DNA of 64,000 nt from Albula goreensis (Eukaryota; Chordata; Actinopteri; Albuliformes; Albulidae): positions 33,200,406 to 33,264,405 of the forward strand of contig CM040745.1 of the NCBI GenBank assembly GCA_022829145.1. Reading direction: 5' to 3'. Numbering within the stretch: position 1 is the stretch's first letter; every line of letters begins with the position of its first letter. The notes under the pieces are model-generated. The model worked only from the letters and a program-made list of their open reading frames with translations. It was not told the origin of the DNA and did not search any database. Shown here one piece after another: positions 1 through 12,400 of the stretch. The position numbers and the translations under genes are program-made.

Positions 1-424
1 AAACAGGCAGAAAAATATCAAAACCAAGAAGACATGGCGAGTACAAAACCAGAGAGCAGGAATTGAAAAACCAGGGAATAGACAAAGGAAATAACAGGCG
101 GGGTGGGGGGAGGGGACTTATAACAAACAAAACACACAGATTAATGACCAAACAAGATGCAGGTGAAAGAGGCAGGTGAAAATCACCAATCAGGTAACAT
201 GTAACAAGGCAGGGGGCGGGACAGACACAGAGGGGCAATGAAAACAGATGAACATGAACCAGGAAACAAACAAAAAAAAACAGCCGAACAAAACCAAAGT
301 CAAAATAACTGAAAAAACAGAAGATCAGAAAACATTACTGACATCTGCTCCACGTAGGTTTCAGTTGTGTTTGCACAGTGTTTAGGGATGCTATCTTGAC
401 GAATGCTTCTTACCAGGATTTCCA
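1..424. other. Gene-free flank, purine-rich
   Basis: This stretch is A/G-rich with runs such as 'gggggagggg'. Its ORFs are short with no recognisable protein. I see no gene, RNA or complete repeat in it. Confidence 0.5.
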
Positions 425-620
425 TCAGTGACGGCTGGTGAGCTTGAAACGGGAGGCATAAACATTTTTCAACCTGTTCCCATTTGTCCTCCATGATTAG
501 CAATAGAACAAATAGTTCATGGAGTAATCAACACCAGCTGGTATAGAGTAAATGGTTACCAATTTCATTTTGTAATAAAATTTCTGTTTTTCACAAACCA
601 GTGTTACATTTGTTTTATGG
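425..620 (+). repeat. Dispersed repeat, copy 1 (unclassified)
   Basis: The segment begins 'cagtgacggctggtgagctt' and is clearly related over about 190 bases to 10501-10720. Shared blocks include 'caacctgttccca', 'aattcatgga/agttcatgga', 'caatttcattttgtaa' and the tract near 'tttgtt'. The 'cagtggcggctggtg' start resembles a DNA-transposon end, but I found no matching far end or target-site duplication. The two copies share one orientation and are diverged by indels, so this is an old element. Confidence 0.6.
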
Positions 621-1036
621 ATGTTTTTACTCTATTTTCATCGATGCACCCCCTGATCATGGAAGAGCCATCTTTGTGCCTCACAGAAGGCTCCAGACTG
701 GCATCAATATAGTTCTCACCAGCTGTTCTTTTGCCATACTGGCATCTTTATGAACCAGTATCATCAACTTTGGACTAATGACTCCATCAGTCTTTCTGCC
801 ACTGGCTAGCAGCCTGGTTTCTCTCTTTTCTCTAGCCAAGCAAGGGCAGGGGTAAAGTTGGCATGTACTTGCTGCTGCTGTTCAGACCCAACCATTGTGA
901 CATCACAGTCCAACAAGTTCTCTGATTGGTTGTGCAAACAAGAGTAACTGGTTGTGCCTCTCCAGTCAGCCTCTGTATGTACAGTTTGCTAATGGAGGGC
1001 CAATGTGTTTGGGGCAGTAAATTCACTCACTCACTC

Positions 1037-1222
1037 CAGAGGTGAACAACTCCAGCTTCAGAAAGTAAAAGTGCTGCCATGTATTTGTTCTGCCCATTTA
1101 CTAAACCAGTTGATTCTAATCAGCCCAGCTCTTCAGCCAGGTAGATGAGTTAATTAGTGAACTCACCTGGTTTTAGTGAATGGGCAGAACAAATAAATGG
1201 TAGGATTTTTACTTTCTGAAGC
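1037..1222. repeat. Fold-back inverted repeat with hAT-like left end
   Basis: Two arms of about 58 bases, 1055-1112 and about 1164-1222, are inverted copies at roughly 90% identity by eye. The left arm begins 'gcttcagaaagtaaaa' and the right arm ends 'actttctgaagc'. The spacer is about 50 bases. Just outside the left arm is 'cagaggtgaac', which resembles a hAT terminal repeat. The right side has no matching end, so the element is probably truncated on that side. Folding would give a long hairpin. Confidence 0.6.
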
Positions 1223-1800
1223 CTCATCGTACTGAAGGACACCACCACCCATTCATTGTTTTTGAACGGCCTATGACGGCACCACTCTGTGTTGCTGGAC
1301 ACAATGTCCTAGATTGCAGGCCCACAGTGTGTCTGGGAGAGCCAGGGTGGGTGGAGACTGACAGGGGACTCAATGTCACAAACACAATGGCATAAATTTC
1401 TCTGGACTGGTACAGACAGAATTTCGTCAGTGGTGGCCGGGACTCGGTGCTGCAGCTGCATTCCAGCTGGCCTCTCATTAGGGCATTATCGACGGTGAGA
1501 TAGATACAAGCGGATTTGACCATGCCAATGTTATCAGTCTGCCCCAGCATTTCTTGATGGTGACACTGATGTAACTGGTCATGGTGACAGAGTACTGTCC
1601 ATCGTTTGCCGAATACACAGTGCTAGCACTGTGGTATACAACCCATTGGCCTTTAACCAGCACAGCTGAATAGGTCTGCCAGTAAATGTCTTCAATGGTA
1701 TTGTTCACTCTTATATTGTCATGACACATTAAGTGAGTTAAGTGCGTTAATGAAACATGCCTAACTGGAACATAAATATTGCATGCATACACTTATACAC
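1223..1800 (-). other. Coding-like minus-strand stretch, unassigned
   Basis: Two overlapping minus-strand open frames, about 108 codons (1224-1550) and 104 codons (1478-1792), lie in a segment that is less AT-rich than its surroundings. The readings contain fairly protein-like stretches, for example 'WQTYSAVLVKGQWVVYHSA', but I recognise no family. The two frames are not obviously joined by splice sites. It could be a decayed gene or repeat fragment, or chance. Confidence 0.2.
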
Positions 1801-3240
1801 TGTACATATACCTGCGAATCATCTCTGAGTGTAAAGTGGATAAAGTCATTCCATTAGCCAGTCTCTAGCTGATGAACCACAACATTCCTATTTCTTGGGT
1901 CTTAAGTCCTTACGACCATTGGGCTGATATATGACCATCAGGTTGGTGCGATTTAATCTGCAAAAATGTATTGTTTGGCTGAATGGCATACTGCTTTTAG
2001 AAGTTACCTTGATGGATTTTTGGTATTGGAAAGCAGAAACGCTCTGAACTCACTCGTCCTTCATTTTTCTCACGTCCAGGAATTCCACAGATACAATGGA
2101 GACAAGAGAACATCAGAACAGACCGTGTTTGCACACTTGGTTGAAGTCTCTTATAGAAGCAGTTCTTTTGCGTAAATCTGGCAGGTTGATGAGATGCAAG
2201 CCTAAAAAGTCTTATTCAGTGGCTGGCCTGGATCGATAACATAAATGAAAGTTAAATTCACTGTGAAGAGCAACCACAGGGCCAGGAGGAACAGACTGTT
2301 ATTTATATGCATGATGAACAACTTCATCTAGAGGTACCGTACAGAGTTTAATTGGCAGCAATTTAAACAGCTGGTTGTTAAGAACTCTGCCCAAGGGCAC
2401 GACAGACATAATCCCACTCAGGCTGCAGTCCTTCTGGTTTCCCTAACCAGCGCTACCCCTGTTTCCCCAAGGGGGAGGTGGATCTGTGTCATTGAGCTGC
2501 TCCAAATCACTGCTTTTGCTTTCCCTTGTTATTTATGGTGATTTTTGTGATATAGCCAATCTTTTCTCAACTGGTTTGTAGGCTACCAAATATATAAATA
2601 GCAATTTAGAAGTGATACAAGTTTTGTATGTCCTTTAATAAAAGTTAATGGTGCCCTGAACTAATAAGTTGCACACACAAAATAAAAAGTTATGAAATTT
2701 TTCAGGTTTTTGAAGCACTGAAATATGTTTTTGCCAATTTTTTAACTATAAAAGGCTGGTCTGGAATCGATGCTTATTGTTTGATGGAGGACGGACCACA
2801 TCAGCAAGTTGTGTGTGGGGTTAACCACCAAAATAATATGTATCGATCAGCAATGGAACAAAATAAAATACAAGCTCGGAATAGGTACAATACGAAGTAG
2901 CTGAGTACTCACTATGCTGTATGGTCATTTAAACAATGCACATCATGCAATACATATAAACAACATACTTCCAATGCACCAATTCTTACCCTTTTAAAAC
3001 TCTGTCCATGAGAGATCAATTTTACATGCATGCAGAACTAGCACAAGGGACCCATTTGTCACCCAGCTTCTAGAACAATGCTTTTCCATTACTCTCCTGG
3101 CGCACTGGGTTTGCATTGTTTCAGACTGGGCACCCAGTCTGCCCACCAGCACCATTACCAACAGAATAATAACCATGACTCCCATCCAAGTAAAAAAACC
3201 TTGTTTGGACTCAGAAGCTGAATGTGAGAAGAATGGTATG
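1801..3240. other. Intergenic stretch
   Basis: Apart from the SINE-like fragment near 2385-2500, this AT-rich stretch holds nothing I can identify. The 69-codon plus-strand frame at 1966 has no recognisable product. Confidence 0.4.
2385..2500 (-). repeat. SINE-like fragment, reverse orientation
   Basis: The top strand reads 'tgcccaagggcacgac', then a purine/pyrimidine-mixed body, then 'ccctaaccagcgctacccc'. This matches the usual reverse-strand order of fish tRNA-derived SINEs: the 'cccttgagcaaggcac' block, the B-box region, then 'ccctaaccac'. The fragment is degenerate and its ends are unclear. Confidence 0.45.
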
Positions 3241-3242
3241 AG

Positions 3243-3408
3243 GTTATTTATAGCCTGGTGGCTAAGGAGCTGTGCAGCTGTTGGGCCCTTGAGCAAGGCC
3301 CTAAACCCCACATCTCCCCCATGGGGTGCTGGCCCCTGTTTTGTCTAATTATTTGTAAATCACTTTGGAGAAAAACGTCAACTAAATAACTGCAGTGTAT
3401 GACTGTTG
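3243..3408 (+). repeat. tRNA-derived SINE with L2-type tail
   Basis: The order is 'tggtggctaaggagctg' (decayed tRNA head), 'cccttgagcaaggccctaaa', 'cccccatggggtgctg', then the tail 'tttgtaaatcactttggag' and 'cgtcaactaaataactg'. This head-body-tail order is typical of teleost SINEs that share their 3' tail with L2-clade LINEs. It is diverged, so inactive and old. Confidence 0.7.
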
Positions 3409-6400
3409 GTTTCTTATTTTAGGTTTGTTCTCTACAGCCCAGATGAGTCAACATTCACCAGTCCTGACAGGAAGCAGAAGTAATGCAGGGTGATATGACT
3501 GACTGTAGCACCACCCACAGAGGGAGGAGTTTGGTCAGCGGGATGTCTCCATCTCTCAGCAGCAGCATTTAAGTGTTAATCAAATGCCTGTGGTCTGTCT
3601 TGTGCTGTCTCGTTAAGCTGTGTGGTGCTTTGCAGCAGTAATTGTGGCAGCCCAGCTGGCTGGTTGAGGAGTGAGAAGAAGCTGTGTCTGACTCAAACAT
3701 TTCAGAGTTCTAAAGAATTAAAAAGAATTCTTTAATCTGATTGGGTGTTTATCTGGTGAATATTAAAACATCTCTACATGCACTCACAAGTAACATCACT
3801 ATTAGGTCTATTGAAACTGAACAGTATGATGACTTTAAACAGACCAACTGTTAGAAGCAGAGATGGAGACCAATGTGTTATTCATCTTTTTAAATTGATT
3901 TATTAAGGCAAAAATCACAAATGTTTATTTGACCGATAAAAGAATCTCACGTTTGGTATAGCAAACCTTTTCAATGATTATTGTAAGAATTATTTAAAAT
4001 GCATGAGAATAAGAACTAAAATAACCACATGAAGAAACACCAGTAGCATTTGTAGTTATTTGAGGGTAATGTCTACCAAATGTGAGGAAGTCTGGAATTT
4101 TTATTAACAGTGTGAAAAGCATTGCTGGTGAGATATAGGAATGTTTTAACAGGGTGCATGATATTGAAGGCGCTGTTCCACACCCATAATAGGCCCCTAT
4201 TGTAGAGTATGTATTTTCTGAAGGTTGTTAAAATAGCTCACATTTGTAAAAAGCCCTGTGCTGGCTGTCTGGCGCTCATTTGAATAACAAAGATGGAACG
4301 TGACACGGCTCTGGTTCTAGAACATAACGAGGAATATTTCCCCTTTTTGAAGCTTGATCTTATAATCAGAGAATATTCCAAACTGGTTCAGCGTTTTGAG
4401 GGCCTTGGGCACACTCAGAAATCAGAGATGTACAAAAGAATGTCTTCTCCATGAAGTAAAATTGTTAGACTCATTTTTTTTTTAAACTTGACCTTCCAAT
4501 ATGCCTCTAAGCTGTTGCACAGAAATATTGGAAATTACAACAGGGAGTGGTGACAGGAGACACACAGGTGCTGTGAATTGTTGTGGGGGAACAAAAATGT
4601 CGGGATACTTTTTGAGAAGTGGCCAAGGTTTTTTCTTTAACTATGTGAGTCCCAAGCTGATGAGCTTTCATTTTTACATGAATAGTTGTTTATTTATTTG
4701 CTGTATATGTGCTGTATTATGTACTGTTATAATAAAGACATGATAAAAGTATTTATCAGGACTGAAATGGATCAAAAACCCATATTGCAGTAGAAGAGGA
4801 AAAAATTGGATTGCAAGTTGTACATTTTAATATTTTACATATTCTATTAGCATTGAATTATCATATTTCAGGGATATCTGTGCACACACTGTCAAACAAA
4901 TTGGACAACAGTACATTAAATACTATGAGATTAGATTTGAAATGAAATTAAGAACTAGGTAGAAATTGTTGTGCTGTACTTCACTGTACTTAAATGCCAA
5001 AACAGCATTGGTTAAGCCATAGAACAACATTTTGTATGCTTTGTAGCAGGTGCAGAGGAGTGGTATTGGATGGGTACCATGTTGCTTCACACTGACTGTG
5101 TTCCCTGGAATACTGGAGCCAGTCTAGTCAATAGGGGTTGCTCAGCAGAACTTTTCTGAGGAGCGAGGACATAGGTTTGTTTACATTGTTGCTACTCAGC
5201 TCCAGGTCCTGAGGGCGGCAGTGTTTGGTATCTCCTCACGCTACACCACCTGATTTCACTAATCAATTCGCCTCCTGGACCGAGGGAAATTCGTTGTCAA
5301 AACAGAATATGCCATGTTTATGCCTTAAACCTCAAGCAAAATAAATCTCCTATCACTTATCTCACAGAGCCTTTATAGTTGGTTTTATGCTTTATGTTTT
5401 CACCACTGCAATATTTTTCATCAATTCTACAATGTAAAAAATCACATGCAATCTTTTTCTGCAAGGCAAAGTTGAAACTACTCTCTTTTTTGAATGATTA
5501 GCTATCTATGTGACTCAAATCCCACTGTGCAGACCCTGCAGAAATTTTAAGTTTGATACAATTAAACTGCAACTCACTTGCACAATTGCAATATATTGCA
5601 AGCATTAACAACAGCAGGCAATGGCTATGTAAGGCAAGGTGATTGTGTTGCTTGTAATGGGCACTTGAGACTTTACAACCCTCTGGACTTTGGGCATTAT
5701 GATCCCTGACTTACAAACTTTGCGCTGTACATAACTCCAGATAAGACCATCTGCTAACTACCTGCAGTGCAATGTCATGTAATAATTGGAAATATCTTTG
5801 TAACAGTACATAAGGTAGCTGTAATTTATATAAACAGCAGACAGCACCATATCCTCTATCAGTAATGATGCTTGAAGGAAGACTTAGATACCAGTTTCAT
5901 TTTGATACTGTGGCACTGTGGAAAAGCAGCCATATTTAAATTTTGTTTTTGTTGTGTATTTATAGTATGTATACAACCTGCAGTGAACATGTTTTTCCAT
6001 TTTAAAACAACGAAATAAAAAATGAAAACTGGTGAGACTAGATGAAGATAAAACTGTATCACATTTCTGAAATATTTTTATTGTGTTGTTTTTCTTGTTT
6101 GATTGCCTGTTTTTGTAAAGACAATTCCAATGTCCCTCCGGTACCCTTGAACTCTGTGTGTTAGCCGTGAATATGAAAGTTTGTTGAGAGGACTGAGCTG
6201 TTCCTCATGTTCTCGATCCCTCAAATACAGCCTGCAGTCGCACCGTGACCAAATGAGTCACCTGAACAGGTACATGAAGAATATTAGAAAATCCATCCTC
6301 ATTGGGTAACTATAAATAAACAGTCTCCGTTTGGCTCAGCAAAAACGTTTCTACTTTCAAGACCAAAAGCATGAATCTCTTTTTGCAGGAACTTTTTTCC

Positions 6401-9276
6401 ACTATTCCATTAAGTTTGTAAAAGTCATCAACTAGAAGTTTTTCAAAAACTACAAAGTTTCATGGTAATCTGTGCCTTGTCAGAATAAAATAGAGGGACA
6501 GTAGGTCAATAGATGGCTTCTGAAATTTCCAGCACAATATGACACACAGAACCATACATATGTTGCGACATATAAGCAAAATTAACTTAGCAAGTAGTTG
6601 CAGTTGACACAACTAACTGATTTAAAGAAATGATGCAACTGCTTCCCATGTTTGGTCCCCTGCTGTGATCAATTGCTGATTCCCATAATAGGAAACCAAG
6701 AGGAGAGAACAAAGTACCCCTATTATAATATCCAAACCATAACAAAGAGAAGTAAAAGATGAAATCTTGCATCATCAAGAATTCAAACCAAGGACTCAGG
6801 CAGTGTAAAAGGATTCTAAAATGACAGAATTTTTCCATGCCTATTTTGATTCGTTGTCCCCTGAGGATAACGGTTTGAAACCCCAGCTGATATAGGATAT
6901 AGTTTAGATCACGTCTCAGTGATTCTGAGCTTACATCAAGCTTTTGTTCGTTATTCAGGCTGACTTTATTTGTGAAACTGGTGAAGAAGCCAGATTAACA
7001 GGCATGCCAATGGCTTATTGCTAGTGGCTTATTCAGAGAATCAAGAACAAACTGACTGGCCAGCTGCCAAAAACAGCCAACTTTAACACAGTCAAACTAT
7101 GGGAAAAAATATGCAGTATATATTTTGTTACCTCACTGTATCAATTACAAGACATACACATGGTCACATCATTCTATCTCAGTAACTCTCTATTGACTAT
7201 ATAAGTCTGTTAGTTAGCTAATGTTCTTCTGATCCACGAATCCCAATCTTCCTATCACCATATCTAGCCTGGTTTGATCCGCTATATTACAAAAACAACT
7301 TTACAAGCAGCATTAGTACTATATTCGGATAAAACAGAAGCAAATGGAATGATTTTTCTATAATGTTGAATCTTCCCAGTTTTCTCTAACAACTTTCTGT
7401 TGTATCAATTAATTTTACATTTAGTCATCTGCAACTGCAGTCAAAACAATTTATTCTCAGACTAGAAAGAACCTACAAGGAGTGCAGATAAGGTTGGTGA
7501 AAATAGTGGAAAAGCCATTAAATCGTGGAAAATAGAAGTGGAAAAGGCATTACCGAAGAAATGTGTCAGTTTAATTGTTTTTAATACATGATTGCACAAA
7601 CAGAAGCGTAGCGGTCAGGGTGAAGAAGATGCTTACTGGGAAGTGAATGAAAGCACATACCTAGAAAAATGAAATCCTGATTGTTGACTGCCTTTCAAAG
7701 CAGACTGAAGAAAAATAAGCAACCTTGAAGAAGCAGGCTTCCGGTGAAAGCTCAGAGAACCTCAAAAGACATGAACAACAGCCCTGTTACAAAACTGGAA
7801 AAGCTGATACAACCTGTGTTTTTTAGAAAGCCATTTTGAAGTCACTCATCAGGTGAAAAGAACAAAATAATGATTTGGTATCAGCTGAAGCACTTGCCGA
7901 CATGTAGGTACAGAACTGCCATTTACTGTGTGGCAAAAAGACAGCATTTTTACCTAGAAGATCTTGAGAGACAACAGATGAAGGAGGGAGAAAACCTAAA
8001 GCAAATGTATACTCATTTTAACTGCTTTAAGTGGTTGTCTTTTCTATTGAGTTGGTTGATTTGACACTCACACGCTAAAGTCATATGCTAGCCTATCACC
8101 ACAAATTTCAGTGTTTCGCCAGTCAGAGTAGCCATGATTGCTCTTGCTGGTGCCTATATGTTGTAGTACTTTGTATTGTTGGTAGCTGATGTTCATAGAC
8201 ACATCAACACTCAATCATTCCATTTTTGTCTCTCATTTCCTCTTCCCTCTATTACAACCAGAAAATGTTTAATCACAAATAAGTACATAATGCATAAATT
8301 ATTTCACTGTCAAAATTTCTTTTACTTTTAGACAAATATTGTTTGATTGTAGTACGGTCAATTCACTCCAAAAATGACATTCACCAAGATATCTTTTCTC
8401 CTCAAATATGCATGGCTTCTGCATTAAATATTTATTCTATGAAACTTCAGTCAAAAAGGAATGCAATTTTTCTTTAAAAATGATAATTTCACCAACAGGT
8501 TTCTTATACCAACACCTTTTATTATGTGTTGTACATGCCCTAGGGTTACTTCAGAAAAATCCTTTGTGTTTTTAGAAAATTGAAGTATTTCACTTCATGT
8601 TCATCTGTCTCAAAGACTTTCATGTCCACCACATATATGGCTTTCTATTATTTATGGTCTTTCATTCACACTTTGAAAATAATAATCTTTGATGTCTACT
8701 ATCGTTTTATTAATTAGATTCTCCGTGCCCAAAAAAGTGAAATAACAGAAGTTCTTGAAAGTAATTTTACAGAGAACAGGGTGCATACCAAATTGACTTT
8801 CAAAATACAATTGAATTTCCTGCAGAAAACATCCTTATAATGCGGTGAAGTGCATTGTCTTTTTATGAAGTAATTGACCTTGTATTTAACACATCTGCTC
8901 ATCTCACTGCCATGTTGATTGTGTATGAACAGATAGAGGGTACCAATGGGAACCCACAATGATGATGGAAGCTGAGAGCTTTAAACCTCTCATGAAAACC
9001 TATGCTCCAGGATTCATTCACTCAATACCCTCTTTGTATCTTTGCTGCTTGCGAACGTGCTCACAGAATATAGGTAAGATTTGTTATTGTTTTCCTCATG
9101 CTTGGGGGAAGTGACATGACTGTGAAGGGGCTGAAATAAATGAGCGAGAGAGAGAGCTGAAGGCATTGAGGTAGGGGGAGGGGGTTTTGGTCCCCTGAAT
9201 GTGTTTCTCTTGCTGTTATAGTAGCACCTGTAACCTTGAGAGACCTTTACACATCCCATTGCTCTGGAGTTCTGCA
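3409..9276. other. Intergenic stretch, mostly unique AT-rich DNA
   Basis: No open frame here gives a recognisable protein; the longest frames are about 80 codons and look random. One L2-type tail fragment is listed separately at about 5700-5785. A GA-rich run lies near 9145-9180. I see no RNA gene. Confidence 0.45.
5700..5785 (+). repeat. L2-type SINE/LINE tail fragment
   Basis: The segment 'gtacataactccagataaga' followed by 'ccatctgctaactacctgca' and 'gtgcaatgtcatgtaat' matches the common fish 3' tail (gtaagtcgctctggataagagcgtctgctaaatg, then taatgtaat). Only the tail is visible. Confidence 0.6.
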
Positions 9277-9349
9277 GGCCCAGTGGCCTAATGGATAAGG
9301 CATCAGCCTCCAGAGCTGGGGATTGTGGGTTCAAGTCCCACCTGGGTCA
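9277..9349 (+). tRNA. tRNA-Arg-like gene or pseudogene, anticodon CCA
   Basis: A full 73-base cloverleaf can be drawn. The acceptor stem is GGCCCAG/CTGGGTC with one G-U pair. The D arm is GCC-TAATGGATAA-GGC, and the anticodon stem is TCAGC/GCTGG with loop CTCCAGA. The T arm is GTGGG-TTCAAGT-CCCAC, and the discriminator is A. The A box (tggcctaatgg) and B box (ggttcaagtcc) are intact. The body is that of vertebrate tRNA-Arg of the CCT/CCG type, but the anticodon reads CCA, which would decode the Trp codon. An L2-like tail follows directly and there is no immediate run of four T, so a retroposed copy or SINE head is at least as likely as a working tRNA gene. Confidence 0.6.
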
Positions 9350-9400
9350 TGATTATTTATAAGTTACTCTGGATAAGAGCATCCACCTCACCTGTGTAAC
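9350..9400 (+). repeat. L2-type tail directly behind the tRNA-like unit
   Basis: 'tttataagttactctggata' followed by 'agagcatccacc' matches the shared 3' tail of fish SINEs and L2 LINEs. It follows the tRNA unit with about 8 bases between. The pair therefore looks like a minimal tRNA-plus-tail SINE. Confidence 0.6.
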
Positions 9401-12400
9401 AATATCACCCCTCAAACTTGCTGTTTGTTGGAGTTCATTAACCCATAGCCTTCATATACCTGTGGTAATAAATACTGACTGTAGAAATATTGTAACCAAT
9501 CATTCTTTAGGAAGAATTCTAGCTAGAAAAAATTTGACTTAAGGAAAAAGTATCTTTAAATTTGTGCTCCAACTCCATGTACTGAAAAGCCCTTCATAAA
9601 TCCTGAAGATACATCTAGAACTTGCCACTCTTTTTTAGCTAGTTTAATCAGATAGTTTGATGAAATTAATGCATCAAGCTGAAGTTTTGCTGTCAGAGAA
9701 TAACTATGAAGCTGATTGGCTACCTAATTAGCCAATTAAAACAATGCAATGCTGATCCCATTTGAGATAACCATCACTGCAAATGAGTGGCCTCCTGTTG
9801 GTCGGCCTCCAGGCTTTCATTTCAGTGTGGTGCAAATTCTGAAAATACCACTGTGTTCTAGGAAGGTTGAAACTGAAATGGAAAAATCCATCACTTCTTA
9901 CACACTTGTCCCCACATGGCCTTTCATATTGATGTGTTGTTTTCCACAGCATTTTCAATGTTGGTGTTTTCTCTTCACAGTCAAAGGGGCAGAGTGGTTG
10001 TTGCTAGTCTCAGTCATAGGGGAGCCAATGAGCTGGGGAAATCCTTGGCACAGGCACACAGAAGCGTGCCTGTAAACTAATGAATGCACTGAGTCAAAGT
10101 GTCCATCAAACCAGCCCTTGAAGGTAACTCACTACTGATACTTGAAGACAAGAAACAGATGGTGCCATCCCTTGGTTTACAGGCTTAGTTTACAGGCAAT
10201 TTACACCATGAATCACTTAATGCTCCGTTCAAACAAGCATTTTATACACGTATTAATGCAGCAGGAAGCAGAAGGAAGGGAGAATCACTTTGAGTGTGCA
10301 ACAAAAGGGGATTCATTCTTTGTAGGTGCAGAGTGATGAACGATGTGATTATGCATACAAGCAAATTAAAAATGTCAAATTTATTATAACTAGATTTGGC
10401 TTTGGAATACAGACATGAATCCTCAAGGATTCAGCCTGTTTTAGTCCACACCCATTCGAGCTTCCACTGCAATGTTACACATGCGAACCTCATCCCACAT
10501 CAGTGGCGGCTGGTGAGCTTGAAACAGGGGAGGAATAAACGTAACCTTTAAACCAATCATTGCTTTCAACCTGTTCCCAGTTACCCTCCTTGATTAACAA
10601 TGAAACAAACAATTCATGGAATAATCAACAACATCTGATGTAACCAGAGTAAACGGTTGCCAATTTCATTTTGTAAAAGAATTGCTGTTCTTTACAAACT
10701 GGAGTTGTGTTTGTTAATCCTTTGACGTTTTTAATCTGTCAACAACTGTAAAAGATAAATTAGCCCACAATATTATGTATGTATAAAAAATATTGCACGT
10801 GTCAGTAAAGAACAATATTAGGCTACTATTACAAAATTAAATTACAAACCATTTACTCTATTTACATAAATTGGTGTAGATTACAAATCAATTAATTGTT
10901 TTATTGTAAATCAAGGAAGATAAATGAAAACAGGTTGAAGATAATGATAGGTATAGAGGTAAAGTTTGTTCCTCCCCTGTTTTGAGTTCTTCAGCTGCCT
11001 CTGTCCTGTACATGTAGTGTAATGCAGAGTACAAACTGTCTGTTTTGTACATTGTCGTAATACATACTATATCATTGAGGAAAACATTCAATGAAAGCCA
11101 GTTTGGAAGAATACTGTGATGGATCAAATTAAATGTGTTTGTTCGTTACTTCAGACAATGCATTTTGGGTTGAAAGGGTAACCATGGGAACCTGACTTTT
11201 CAGCACTGTGATCGCCATCTAAAGCATGACAGACTGCATATCTCACAGTTCAACAAAGAAGGTTAAGATTAAGAAAATAAAAGCATAGGCAAAGAGGATG
11301 TATCTGGAGAAAGGTCATCACACGCTCCAGAGAGGATGATAACCTTTCTTTACACAGTATATTTCTGTGTTTTTTTTTTTTTTTGTTTTGCCTTTCTCTC
11401 TTTGATTCTTTTCTGGCATTTTTCAGTTTTACAAGACTCATATGAGAGTCTTGGCAAAGCAGCGGGATTTGTGAGATATAAACATGCCTGATGGGGACAT
11501 CATGTTGTTTAGAGACAGGATGCTGTTGTGATGTGCGCTGGTCTAATATTTAATATTTACCATGCGTGTTTATTAAATGTTCACACATTTACCAGGTAAG
11601 GTTTTCTGAAATTATAAATCAGGTTAACTTATGCAGATGAGCTCTCTCTACTGTGCACAAGACACAAAAGCAAGAGGTGAGAATTAAATCTACACAACCT
11701 GCCCTGAACAATAACCAGAATACGATGGGGATTTCAAGCTTGCATAAGATCATCTTATGCAATTTCATACGTTCCTGAGTCTATGCACACTCCATATTAC
11801 TGAAGAACCACTGTTTCCTAAAGAACCCTCTATTTCAATCAAAGGCTGTTTGACCACAATGGGGTCTACCTGGAACTGTCGAAGACTGCAAAGAATCCTT
11901 GATATTGTGGTTTGAAAAGCTAAGCCTCTTTCATCCTGTTCATGGAAACAGTCAGAGCTTGCTGCACTCACTCAACAGCTTTCATAAAGGAACATTTATA
12001 TTCATGTATTGATTTTGAACAAGGAGGTATGTTTTTGCTCAAATTGAAATAATGATTAAAAGTCCTCTACTGAAGAGCTTGACCAACATCAGAACTACAA
12101 AGAGGGGTAGATATACTGTTATACAAAGTGTACTTTTGCAATTCATGTCTATGTATATGTGAAAATCCATACCCATAGACATGAATACGCTTTAATAAAA
12201 CTGTCTCTGTTCCAAAAAAGGCACTCCCCGTAACTATATAAAAGGTTGTCATCAATAAGTGTTATCTGCTAGAGTCTGCCAGAGTGATTTAATCAATACA
12301 TTAGTACAGCGGGTCGCCCACTGCAAAATTAAAATGCATTCAGTAACATTTGGACTGACTGAGATTGTGTGGCTCATGCACAGTGTCTATTAAAATTAGA

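Noticed and set aside
9014-9334. 106-codon minus-strand frame near the tRNA-like unit
   Set aside because: It runs across the tRNA-like sequence on the opposite strand, so it is not a plausible gene.
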